Positions 8,032 to 15,712 of a DNA stretch of 49,964 bases are shown here, in pieces (position 1 is the first letter of the stretch; each line of letters opens with the position of its first letter). The DNA comes from an uncultured Alphaproteobacteria bacterium (lineage in GTDB: Bacteria > Pseudomonadota > Alphaproteobacteria > UBA7879 > VGCX01): NCBI GenBank assembly GCA_913061155.1, contig CAJXSI010000006.1:1-49964 (forward strand). The letters run 5' to 3'. Both the position numbers and the translations under genes were made by a program. A model generated the notes under the pieces. That model was not told the origin of the DNA, did no database searches, and saw only the letters and a program-made list of their open reading frames with translations.

Positions 8032-8703
8032 TCATGTTCCTGTTGCTGCCCAACCTGAAACGGATGGTAATTCTATCATATCCCCGCCAACACGGTTGGT
8101 CGAAACACGCCGTACCGAAGAAGATAACCAGCGAAATAATTCTTTGAATTTCAGATCTTGTAATTGAATGGGGGGCCGGCTTATTGGGGCCACCCGTTCC
8201 AATATTTCCATATCTGCGCCTTCCACTGCGATTGTGAAAAAACTGATGCGTTTATTGGCCTCTAAATAACTGACGCGGGCGGCGGCATCTTTCCACTTTT
8301 CCCCATCCGTAGGGGCCCCATCCGTTACCAAGAAAACCCAAGGACGATAATATTGCACGCCATTTGCCTTGTATATTTTTTTGCGTTCTTCAAGCGCATC
8401 CAGCCCCCTATCAATAGCACTTCCCAAAGGGGTTTTCCCAGCTGTCACCAAAACAGGGGGGGTGAAATCATCAACTGTTATAAAGGGCTGCAGAACGTCT
8501 ACTTCTCGGCCAAAGCCAATAATACATAACTCCACCCGCAATGCCGCCAATTCATCTTGTTCAACATCAAACTTAAATTCTGCCAATCCTTGGTTCAAAG
8601 AATCAATGGGATCCCCCTCCATTGAGGCCGACGTATCCAAAATTAAAACAACTGGACATCTGTTTTCTGGGTTATCGACAAATTCTGGCTTAAGCAATGA
8701 CAT
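8032..8703 (-). CDS. TerY-like von Willebrand factor A domain protein
   Basis: A single VWA domain of 223 residues with a complete MIDAS metal site: D23-T-S25-A-S27, T91 in GKTPLGS and D128 in VTDGAPTDG. This is the TerY type, which in tellurite-resistance-like clusters works with a PP2C phosphatase and a kinase. It probably acts as a metal-dependent adaptor. I choose the ATG at 8701-8703 because GAGG lies 8 bp upstream. A longer reading to 8757 lacks such a site. It is the first gene of the signalling operon and is divergent from tssB, so the two operons share the 277-bp control region between them. Confidence 0.88.
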   Translation of the reverse strand: MSLLKPEFVDNPENRCPVVLILDTSASMEGDPIDSLNQGLAEFKFDVEQDELAALRVELCIIGFGREVDVLQPFITVDDFTPPVLVTAGKTPLGSAIDRGLDALEERKKIYKANGVQYYRPWVFLVTDGAPTDGEKWKDAAARVSYLEANKRISFFTIAVEGADMEILERVAPISRPPIQLQDLKFKELFRWLSSSVRRVSTNRVGGDMIELPSVSGWAATGT

Positions 8704-8980
8704 TATATATACCTCTGATTTTTTTTGCCCTTTTAAGGTAAAAGTGTTTTTAAACATACCTTACAAACGGGCTCTTTAACATGATACCGAATCGTGCTAC
8801 GATTACAAGTAACAGGTTGCAGATTTTATGTCACACCGTGTGGTAAAAATATAACACAATACAAAAAATGTAAAAAAATCAGTATTTTACATTTACATGG
8901 CAAATTAAAAGTGGCAGTCTGTATCATAAGTAGTAAAAAGCTTTTGAAGCTTAAATAACAATAAACGGGAGAGTCTTAGT
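8704..8980. promoter_or_regulatory. Shared divergent promoter region of the signalling and T6SS operons
   Basis: The region carries two palindromes. CACACCGTGTG lies at 8832-8842. A perfect 10-bp inverted repeat has arms AAATGTAAAA (8866-8875) and TTTTACATTT (8885-8894) separated by 9 bp. The second fits a dimeric regulator site better than a terminator, because the stem is nearly all A/T and no T-run follows. GGGAGAG directly precedes tssB as its ribosome binding site. No sigma-54 -24/-12 element is evident. Confidence 0.5.
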
Positions 8981-9538
8981 ATGGCTGAAAGTACTCAACA
9001 TAAATTAGACCGTGTGCGTCCTCCGCGCGTACAGATCACTTACGACGTAGAAGTCGGCGATGCAATCGAAATGAAAGAATTGCCGTTTGTAGTAGGTGTC
9101 ATGGCTGACCTTTCTGGGGACAGAGATCCAGAAAAATCAATGAAGGCCTTAAAAGAACGTAAATTCACTGAAATTGACCGTGATAACTTTAATGATATCA
9201 TGGCCGATATAACTCCCAGGGCAGCAATGCGCGTTGAAAACCGCTTAGGCGGTGGGGAAGAGGCTGAAGACAGTTCTTTAAGTGTCGCCCTTGATTTTAA
9301 AAACATAGAAGATTTTGAACCTATAAACATCATCAAACAAGTTGAACCCATGCGTAAGCTTTACGAGGCACGCACCAAGTTAAGTGACCTTATGTCAAAA
9401 CTTGATGGGAATGATGACTTGGAAGGCATGCTTCAAGATATTCTTGAAAATACCGAAGTTCGTGAAGAAGTAAAAAAGAACTTGGGCGAAGCCAAGAAAG
9501 ATGAAGGCGGCGAAGAAGACGCCAAACCTAAAAAATAG
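8981..9538 (+). CDS. tssB: T6SS contractile sheath small subunit TssB (VipA)
   Basis: A 185-residue sheath protein that intertwines with TssC to form the contractile tail sheath in the cytoplasm. The family hallmarks are present: an N-terminal RVRPPRVQITYDVE strand, ELPFVVGVMADLSG, and the FxxIDRDNFNDIM segment followed by R-V-E-N. The C-terminus is a Lys/Glu-rich tail. It opens the T6SS operon, with 48 bp to tssC. Both genes use an almost identical GGGAGAG ribosome binding site, consistent with high, matched expression. Confidence 0.96.
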   Translation: MAESTQHKLDRVRPPRVQITYDVEVGDAIEMKELPFVVGVMADLSGDRDPEKSMKALKERKFTEIDRDNFNDIMADITPRAAMRVENRLGGGEEAEDSSLSVALDFKNIEDFEPINIIKQVEPMRKLYEARTKLSDLMSKLDGNDDLEGMLQDILENTEVREEVKKNLGEAKKDEGGEEDAKPKK

Positions 9539-9586
9539 GTTGAATAAGAATAAATAACAGATGCTAATCTAAATAGGGAGAGCGCA

Positions 9587-11068
9587 ATGGCTGATGAAAA
9601 GAAAACAAAAGATCAGGCAGCTGAAGGTCAAGAAAGCTTATCAGTTCTAGATCAAATCATTCAAAAGGGTAAGTTGGCCCGGGATGAAGAACAAGTTGTC
9701 TATGCACAGGATATGGTTGATGAGTTTGTTGAGCAAATTCTTCAAGCTGGTGATACTGTAAGTAATAATACGATTGCCTTTATCAACAAACGTATCCAAG
9801 AACTTGACTTATTATTAAGCCAGCAATTGGATGAAATCCTGCATCACGAAAACTTTCAAAAAGTCGAAGCAACTTGGCGTGGCATGAACTATCTTGTCAT
9901 GAACACTGAAACAAGTACGAAATTAAAACTTCGTGTGTTTAACGTTTCCAAGAAAGAACTTCGCGACGATCTTGAAAAAGCCGTGGAATTCGACCAAAGC
10001 GTTCTGTTTAAAAAAATATACGAAGAAGAATATGGCACATTCGGTGGTAATCCTTATTCCTGTCTGGTTGCAGATTATGAATTTGGGCCAATTGCCCCTG
10101 ACATGTCACTTTTAACAAAGTTATCAAATGTTGCGGCAGCGGCGCATGCCCCTGTTATTTCAGCAGCGTCACCAACTTTGTTTGACATGGATAACTATAC
10201 TGATCTTGGGAAACCCCGTGATCTTGCAAAGATTTTTCAAGGATCTGACAAGATTAAATGGCGTTCATTCCGGGAAAGTGAAGATTCACGCTATGTTGTC
10301 TTAACAATGCCGCGCGTTTTGATGCGTCTTCCATATGGACCAAACACGAATCCAGTTGAAGGCATAAACTACGAAGAAGTCGTTGACGGAACAACATTAA
10401 AAACTTTCACATGGGGTAACCCATCTTACATGATGGCACAAAGAATTACGGATGCTTTTGCCAAGTACGGATGGACAGCTGCAATTCGTGGTGTTGAAGG
10501 TGGTGGACTTGTTGAAGGTCTTCCAAGCTATGCCTTTAAAACAACAGATGGTGATTTGGCCTTAAAATGCCCGACCCAAATTGCAATTACAGATCGTCGT
10601 GAAAAAGAACTAAGTGACCTTGGATTCATTTCACTTTGTCACTGTAAAGGAACCGACAAAGCTGCTTTCTTTGGGGGGCAAACGGTCCAAAAACCAAAGA
10701 AATATAACACGCCTCAGGCAAATGCGAATGCTGCGACTTCTGCGCGTATTCCATACTTGTTGGCAGCGTCCAGGTTTGCGCATTACATCAAATCAATTAT
10801 GCGCGACAAGATCGGGTCTTTTATGACACGCGACCAGGTACAACGTTATCTGCAAACTTGGATTTCCCAATATGTATTGCTGAATGATGATGCATCACAA
10901 TCAATGAAAGCCCGCTTTCCACTTCGTGAGGCCCGCATTGATGTCTTTGATGTACCAGGCGAACCCGGAAAATTCCGCGCAACTGTCTTTTTAAGACCCC
11001 ACTTCCAATTGGAAGAGCTAACAGCGTCTATTAGACTTGTTGCTGAATTACCACCACCTGCAGGTTGA
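9587..11068 (+). CDS. tssC: T6SS contractile sheath large subunit TssC (VipB)
   Basis: A protein of 493 residues, the normal length. Recognisable blocks are ATWRGMNYLV, the KKIYEEEYGTFGGNPYSCLVADYEF block, PDMSLLTKLSNVAAAAHAP, WRSFRESEDSRYVVLTMPR, and the C-terminal LRPHFQLEELTASIRLVAELP. TssC builds the sheath around the Hcp tube, and its contraction drives the spike outwards. It is the second gene of the operon and complete. Nothing in the sequence suggests an inactive allele. Confidence 0.97.
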   Translation: MADEKKTKDQAAEGQESLSVLDQIIQKGKLARDEEQVVYAQDMVDEFVEQILQAGDTVSNNTIAFINKRIQELDLLLSQQLDEILHHENFQKVEATWRGMNYLVMNTETSTKLKLRVFNVSKKELRDDLEKAVEFDQSVLFKKIYEEEYGTFGGNPYSCLVADYEFGPIAPDMSLLTKLSNVAAAAHAPVISAASPTLFDMDNYTDLGKPRDLAKIFQGSDKIKWRSFRESEDSRYVVLTMPRVLMRLPYGPNTNPVEGINYEEVVDGTTLKTFTWGNPSYMMAQRITDAFAKYGWTAAIRGVEGGGLVEGLPSYAFKTTDGDLALKCPTQIAITDRREKELSDLGFISLCHCKGTDKAAFFGGQTVQKPKKYNTPQANANAATSARIPYLLAASRFAHYIKSIMRDKIGSFMTRDQVQRYLQTWISQYVLLNDDASQSMKARFPLREARIDVFDVPGEPGKFRATVFLRPHFQLEELTASIRLVAELPPPAG

Positions 11069-11127
11069 TCTTTGATCAGCCCAGGCTGGGTAATTATTTG
11101 GAATAGGATGAAAAACATAGGTATAAG

Positions 11128-11655
11128 ATGAAAAATGATATAGTTGTAATGATGGTTGAAAATGTTGATGCAATGTGTGGAAGCATCAAATATGAAGGGT
11201 ACGCAAGGGGCATCCGCCTTCTTGAATTCCCGGAACTGCAAATTATCAACTCTGCCGAATCATCCCACAGTATTGGCATTCGTCCAAACAATGGGGAATG
11301 TCTGCCGATCACTGTGCGCACACACTATGACAAAAGTGTTCCAAAGGCCCTTGAAGCCATGGTAAAAGGGACGAACTTAAAAAAGATCACGATTTATCAT
11401 CTTGTATCAACCGGGGGTGACTCACTTACTTTAAACAGGTATATTGAACTGTCTGATGTTTATTTAATTAAGTTTGGCATACATTATTTTGATGCCTTTA
11501 ACCACGAAACGCCTCAAGGGGGGATTGCATCATATACCTTCAAACCTGATGAAGTAAAATCTGTTGCCAACGTGTTTGATGATCAAATGCAAGAACAAGG
11601 AAAATCAGGGTATTCAATTAATAATACGAAACGTATCACAGATACAGTAAGTTAA
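11128..11655 (+). CDS. hcp: Hcp-family T6SS tube protein, first copy
   Basis: A 175-residue protein of the Hcp family (secreted inner tube, hexameric rings). It shows ECLPITVRTHYDKSVPKALEAM, a tube-interface helix region, then ITIYHLV and the IELSDVYLIKFGIHYFDA beta strands typical of Hcp. It lies between tssC and a second, clearly different Hcp-like gene. The C-terminal extension after the core may carry a short signal or be structural. An upstream ATG at 11108 opens only an 8-codon reading frame and is not the start. Confidence 0.85.
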   Translation: MKNDIVVMMVENVDAMCGSIKYEGYARGIRLLEFPELQIINSAESSHSIGIRPNNGECLPITVRTHYDKSVPKALEAMVKGTNLKKITIYHLVSTGGDSLTLNRYIELSDVYLIKFGIHYFDAFNHETPQGGIASYTFKPDEVKSVANVFDDQMQEQGKSGYSINNTKRITDTVS

Positions 11656-11676
11656 AAATTTAGGACGGGGTGAGCC

Positions 11677-12333
11677 ATGCCAGAAAGACCATATAATTCA
11701 TTAGAAAGCAGCCAATTAAATGATGGACAAGTCGTCGCATCACCAACGTGTCTTTTGACTTCAACAGTCCACGAAGGCGGCGTTAATGTTGGAAAAATTG
11801 AAAATGCACACGAAGTCTTTTACTACTTTATTTCTGCTTCACGTGCTTCATTACCCGGGTATCATGGTCTGCATGAATCCACGGCAAAAATTCGTTTCAC
11901 GGCTTTAAACATTGCCTTACACAACAACAGCTATACCGAACCTTTTATGAAAGCTGTTTACAGTGGGGCCAGCATTGGTGACATTACCGTTACCAGTATT
12001 CAACATGCTGGTGAAGAATCTTTGCCAAGTTTTACAATGACATATAAAAACTGTCGACCTGTAAGTGGGAAAGTTTCCAGACTTAATGTTGGGGGGCGAT
12101 TGGGCGAAAATGTCATGAGTCGCGGGCATTACGAAGATCGTGTTGATATGGTGAATCGTCCTGTTGATGCAGATGATCCTTACAACCGTTCAGCAGAAGT
12201 TACCGCTTGCTGTTTAAAAATTCTTTTTGATCAAGTGGCGATTGTTTATCATGCTCTTACAGAAAGTGGCGAGGTTGATGGTCAAATAGCCGGTGGATTT
12301 AACTTAGTTAAAAACACAACAGAGCTTGAATAA
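11677..12333 (+). CDS. Second Hcp-like tube protein, divergent from the first
   Basis: A protein of 218 residues. The central part (about residues 60-150) has Hcp-like strands: TAKIRFTALNIALHN, then YTEPFMKAVYSGASIGDITVTSIQHAG, a helix plus strand equivalent to the Hcp core. Residues 1-55 and 150-218 are extensions not shared with the first copy. A GGGGTGAG ribosome binding site precedes the ATG, 21 bp after hcp1. Two unlike Hcps in one operon could form different tubes, mixed rings or an evolved Hcp. The sequence alone does not decide. I am less sure of the Hcp label here than for the first copy. Confidence 0.65.
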   Translation: MPERPYNSLESSQLNDGQVVASPTCLLTSTVHEGGVNVGKIENAHEVFYYFISASRASLPGYHGLHESTAKIRFTALNIALHNNSYTEPFMKAVYSGASIGDITVTSIQHAGEESLPSFTMTYKNCRPVSGKVSRLNVGGRLGENVMSRGHYEDRVDMVNRPVDADDPYNRSAEVTACCLKILFDQVAIVYHALTESGEVDGQIAGGFNLVKNTTELE

Positions 12334-12339
12334 TAAATC

Positions 12340-12897
12340 GTGGCAAGGAAGTGGGAAGACAAAGGGGCTGATGCCCCCTTATTCGACAAGCTTCGTGATG
12401 AAGACCCACAGATAACCGAAGAACATCCGATTTTTAAAAAATATGATCGCAAAGAACTTTTGCTTTCAGTCCAAAAGGAAGTTTCCAATATTTTAAATAC
12501 CCGTTGCAAGATGCCTTATCAAGAATATAAGGATCTTGACCCTGCGGATCTAGAGTATGGATTTCCTGAATTATTTGGCCTTCCCGACCAATCTTACGCT
12601 GACCCACAGTCCCCTGAAGGGGCGGATAAAATGGCGGACTTAATTGCGAATGCCATAGAAATATTTGAACCCCGACTGACGAATGTCTCTATTGAAATTC
12701 AGACATTCCATAAACAAAACCAATCTTTATCCGTTGGGGTTAATGGCGACCTTATTATAGGGGATGTTCGTGAACCAATTTCTTTTCCTGTTGCTGTGCA
12801 AGATTACGGTGCCGTTGCAACAGAAGAAAAAGTTGGATATGACACAACTGCAAAAATAGAATATACTAAAGATGATTCTGAAGGGGCAGATGAATGA
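12340..12897 (+). CDS. tssE: T6SS baseplate wedge TssE (gp25-like)
   Basis: A baseplate protein of 185 residues, homologous to phage T4 gp25. The N-terminal APLFDKLRDEDP motif, LLLSVQKEVSNILNTR, the YGFPEL region and IEIFEPRLTNVSIEIQ (the EPR core) all match TssE. It nucleates sheath assembly with TssF and TssG. The start is GTG at 12340, only 6 bp after the previous stop, without a clear ribosome binding site, so it is probably coupled to hcp2. The end overlaps tssF by 4 bp (ATGA). The last 15 residues are acidic. Confidence 0.93.
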   Translation: MARKWEDKGADAPLFDKLRDEDPQITEEHPIFKKYDRKELLLSVQKEVSNILNTRCKMPYQEYKDLDPADLEYGFPELFGLPDQSYADPQSPEGADKMADLIANAIEIFEPRLTNVSIEIQTFHKQNQSLSVGVNGDLIIGDVREPISFPVAVQDYGAVATEEKVGYDTTAKIEYTKDDSEGADE

Positions 12898-14702
12898 ATG
12901 ATTTTCACGAAAAGCATTTGCAATACTACCAACGTGAAATGTCCTTCCTTCGCAAGATGGGGGGGATTTTTGCGGCAAAGTATCCCAAGATTGCCAAGCG
13001 TCTGGGGTTAAGCGATACAACATCGTCTGATCCCCATGTTGAACGCTTGATTGAATCTTTTGCCTATCTTACATCTTATTTACAAAAAGATATTGATAAT
13101 CAATTTCCCCGAATATCATCTGCTATGTTGAACACCTTGTACCCCCAGCAAGTTAGTTTAATCCCCCCGATGAGCATTTGCCAATTTGAACCAGACCCCG
13201 AAGCTGGCTTAACAACGGCTTACGATATTCCCAGAAATTTCTCTATGTATGCCGAAGGGGATACGGGCGATGTCACACGATTTAAAACAGCCTACCCTGT
13301 TGAAATGTGGCCGATTAAAGTCACAGATATTTCAATGGTTAAAACAAACCTTTATGACCTTGGGGAAAAATTAACGGACCATACGTATGCTTTAAGAATT
13401 AAATTAAAATCTTTGTCCGAAGATTTAAGCCTATTGGATATAAAGAAACTTCGGTTTTTTATTAATATGCCGCGGGCGCAGGCCAATATTTTATACCAAC
13501 TTATTTTTGAAGAATCTTTAAAAGTTGGTGTCGTGGGCGCTGATGATAAACCTGCCTATATTGTGCCAGCCGGCTGTATCAGCCAAGTTGGATTTTCCCC
13601 GGATGAATCTGTTCTTCATGTGCCAAAAAATGGGCACCCTGCTTATACTTTATTGCAAGAATATTTCATGTTTCAAAAGAAATATATGTTCTTTGATATT
13701 GATAATTTGAACTTTAGAAATGCAGGACAAACGGCCGAAATTTTAATTCCTTTGTGTAATTCCAAAGATGCAAAATCCCTGGTTTTGGGGGAACGATCTT
13801 TGCTGTTAAACTGTGCGCCGATTGTTAACTTGTTTTACAAAACATCTGAACCCATTCGCTTGGACCATCAACGGGTTGAATACCGACTTATTCCAGATCA
13901 TCGTCGGGAAATGACCACTGAAATTCACAGTATTGACCGGGTTTTTTGTTCTGGCGAAGATGAAAAAGAAACGGTTGAAATTGATTCTTATTTTTCATAT
14001 AACCACCATTCTTTAAGCGAGGACAAAATGGGTTTCTGGCATGCGCGCCGTGTTCCAGCTGCCAATAAAAATATTCCGGGAACGGACATGCATATTTCTT
14101 TCGTGAATTTAAATTTTTCCCCAACAAGTCCGCCTATTGATGTGGCTTATGCACGGGTTCTTTGCACCAATCGACAGTTGGCGCCAACGGTTCCTGCCAA
14201 TGCGCTTTTGAATGAAGACGAAGGCACGCCAACAAAATCAATTCGATGTTTATATCAACCGACCGATACAAATTATCCTTCCGAAGAAGGGGCCACCCAA
14301 TGGCAACTTATTTCACAATTGGCTTTGAATTATTTATCCCTATCCAATAATGAAAAAAGTTTGGAAGCCTTAAAAGAAATGCTACGTTTATATTCAGGCG
14401 GACAGAAAAAAACAAATGATGTGGAAATCAATAGTCTGGTTAAAATGACCTGCGAACCCATTGTCCGACGCTTTGGAAAAGATGCGTGGCGTGGTTTCAC
14501 GAAAGGAACGGCTGTGACCATCACCATTGACGAAGGGGCTTCGGCCAGTTTGGGATCGTTCCTGTTTTCATCTGTTTTGGCCCACTTTTTTGGATTGTAC
14601 ACCACCATCAATTCATTTGTTGAAGTTACTGTTAAAAGCACACGACGTGAAGGGATTTGGAAAAAATGGCCACCAATAGCCGGCGCACAAGAACTTCTAT
14701 AA
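12894..14702 (+). CDS. tssF: T6SS baseplate protein TssF
   Basis: A protein of 602 residues, within the family's usual range. The N-terminus reads HLQYYQREMSFLRKMGGIFAAKYPKIAKRLGL, then DPHVERLIESFAYLTSYLQKDIDNQFP, the hallmark TssF opening. The middle has APIVNLFYKTSEPIRLDH, and the C-terminus has FLFSSVLAHFFGLYTTINSFVEV. TssF forms the wedge with TssE and TssG in the baseplate that docks on the membrane complex. It overlaps tssE upstream and tssG downstream by 37 bp, so translation is tightly coupled. Confidence 0.97.
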   Translation: MNDFHEKHLQYYQREMSFLRKMGGIFAAKYPKIAKRLGLSDTTSSDPHVERLIESFAYLTSYLQKDIDNQFPRISSAMLNTLYPQQVSLIPPMSICQFEPDPEAGLTTAYDIPRNFSMYAEGDTGDVTRFKTAYPVEMWPIKVTDISMVKTNLYDLGEKLTDHTYALRIKLKSLSEDLSLLDIKKLRFFINMPRAQANILYQLIFEESLKVGVVGADDKPAYIVPAGCISQVGFSPDESVLHVPKNGHPAYTLLQEYFMFQKKYMFFDIDNLNFRNAGQTAEILIPLCNSKDAKSLVLGERSLLLNCAPIVNLFYKTSEPIRLDHQRVEYRLIPDHRREMTTEIHSIDRVFCSGEDEKETVEIDSYFSYNHHSLSEDKMGFWHARRVPAANKNIPGTDMHISFVNLNFSPTSPPIDVAYARVLCTNRQLAPTVPANALLNEDEGTPTKSIRCLYQPTDTNYPSEEGATQWQLISQLALNYLSLSNNEKSLEALKEMLRLYSGGQKKTNDVEINSLVKMTCEPIVRRFGKDAWRGFTKGTAVTITIDEGASASLGSFLFSSVLAHFFGLYTTINSFVEVTVKSTRREGIWKKWPPIAGAQELL

Positions 14703-15712
14703 TAGAACGTGCCTATAAAGACGCGGATAAATTTGAATTCCATGCCATGGTTAAACTTATGGAAAGCATGGAAAAAGACAGCGTGCCTTTGGGGGAAGGA
14801 TCTGACCCAACGAAAGAAGCTGTTCGGTTGCAGGCACGTGTGGCTGAAGGGTTCCCCAACACAGATATTTTTAAGTTAATTGATCCAAAAACCGAAGAAA
14901 TTCCCCCGTTACTTATTACGAATTTTTTGGGCATTGCGGGGGCGCATGGCCCCTTGCCTTCCCCCTATACTGAACAAATAATTGAACGAACATCCAGACG
15001 CGATACAGGGTTCAGAGATTTCATTGATATCTTTAACCACCGTTTGATTTCCTTGCTTCATCGCATTCGTAAAAAACATTGGATTGGTATTTCCAACCAG
15101 CCGTCCCAAGAATCTTTGATGGGAAAATGCCTTAAGGCTTTGCTGGGGATATTTAATCCCCATTTAGAAAATCGCTTGGGCATTCCGGATCAAAGTTTAA
15201 CCCACTATGCTGGGTTATTATGGCAACGCCCTCGCTCTGCTTACGGGTTACGCCAACTGCTTGAGGGATTCTTTCGTATGCCAGTCGAAATCCACGAACT
15301 GGGGGGGAAGTGGAATTTTGTTCCCCACAGTCAATTAACCAGCATCGGAAAATCTGGACAATTCAATGAATTGGGAAAATCTGCCATTATTGGACCAAGA
15401 TTTTGGGATCAACAAGCTTTGTTCACCGTTAAGATTGGGCCCATGACTTTGGACCAATATGTTGACTTTTTAAAACCTGGAAAATCGTGGCGGACTATTT
15501 GCAGTATCATTCGATATTATGTAGGCAGCGACCAAGATTTCGTGATAAACTTAGTCTTAAAAAAAGAACAAGTTCCCAAACCAAGATTGGGATACGGGGT
15601 GGCAATTGGTTGGACAAATTGGTTAAATAGAACCAGTGCCAAACCTTATACAGATGATGAACAGTGTTATTTAACAACACGTTCTTTTAGAATTTCAGCA
15701 GGAGGCGATTAA
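14666..15712 (+). CDS. tssG: T6SS baseplate protein TssG
   Basis: A protein of 348 residues. Conserved parts are KFEFHAMVKLMESM near the N-terminus, PPLLITNFLGIAGAHGPLPSPYTE, the RDTGFRDFIDIFNHRLISLLHRI block (a TssG signature), YGLRQLLEGFF, and LGKSAIIGPRFWDQQ. It completes the TssE-F-G wedge. The ATG at 14666 is chosen with AAGGGA about 10 bp upstream. A TTG nine bases earlier is possible. The gene overlaps tssF, and its stop overlaps the clpV start (TAATG). Confidence 0.96.
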   Translation: MATNSRRTRTSIIERAYKDADKFEFHAMVKLMESMEKDSVPLGEGSDPTKEAVRLQARVAEGFPNTDIFKLIDPKTEEIPPLLITNFLGIAGAHGPLPSPYTEQIIERTSRRDTGFRDFIDIFNHRLISLLHRIRKKHWIGISNQPSQESLMGKCLKALLGIFNPHLENRLGIPDQSLTHYAGLLWQRPRSAYGLRQLLEGFFRMPVEIHELGGKWNFVPHSQLTSIGKSGQFNELGKSAIIGPRFWDQQALFTVKIGPMTLDQYVDFLKPGKSWRTICSIIRYYVGSDQDFVINLVLKKEQVPKPRLGYGVAIGWTNWLNRTSAKPYTDDEQCYLTTRSFRISAGGD

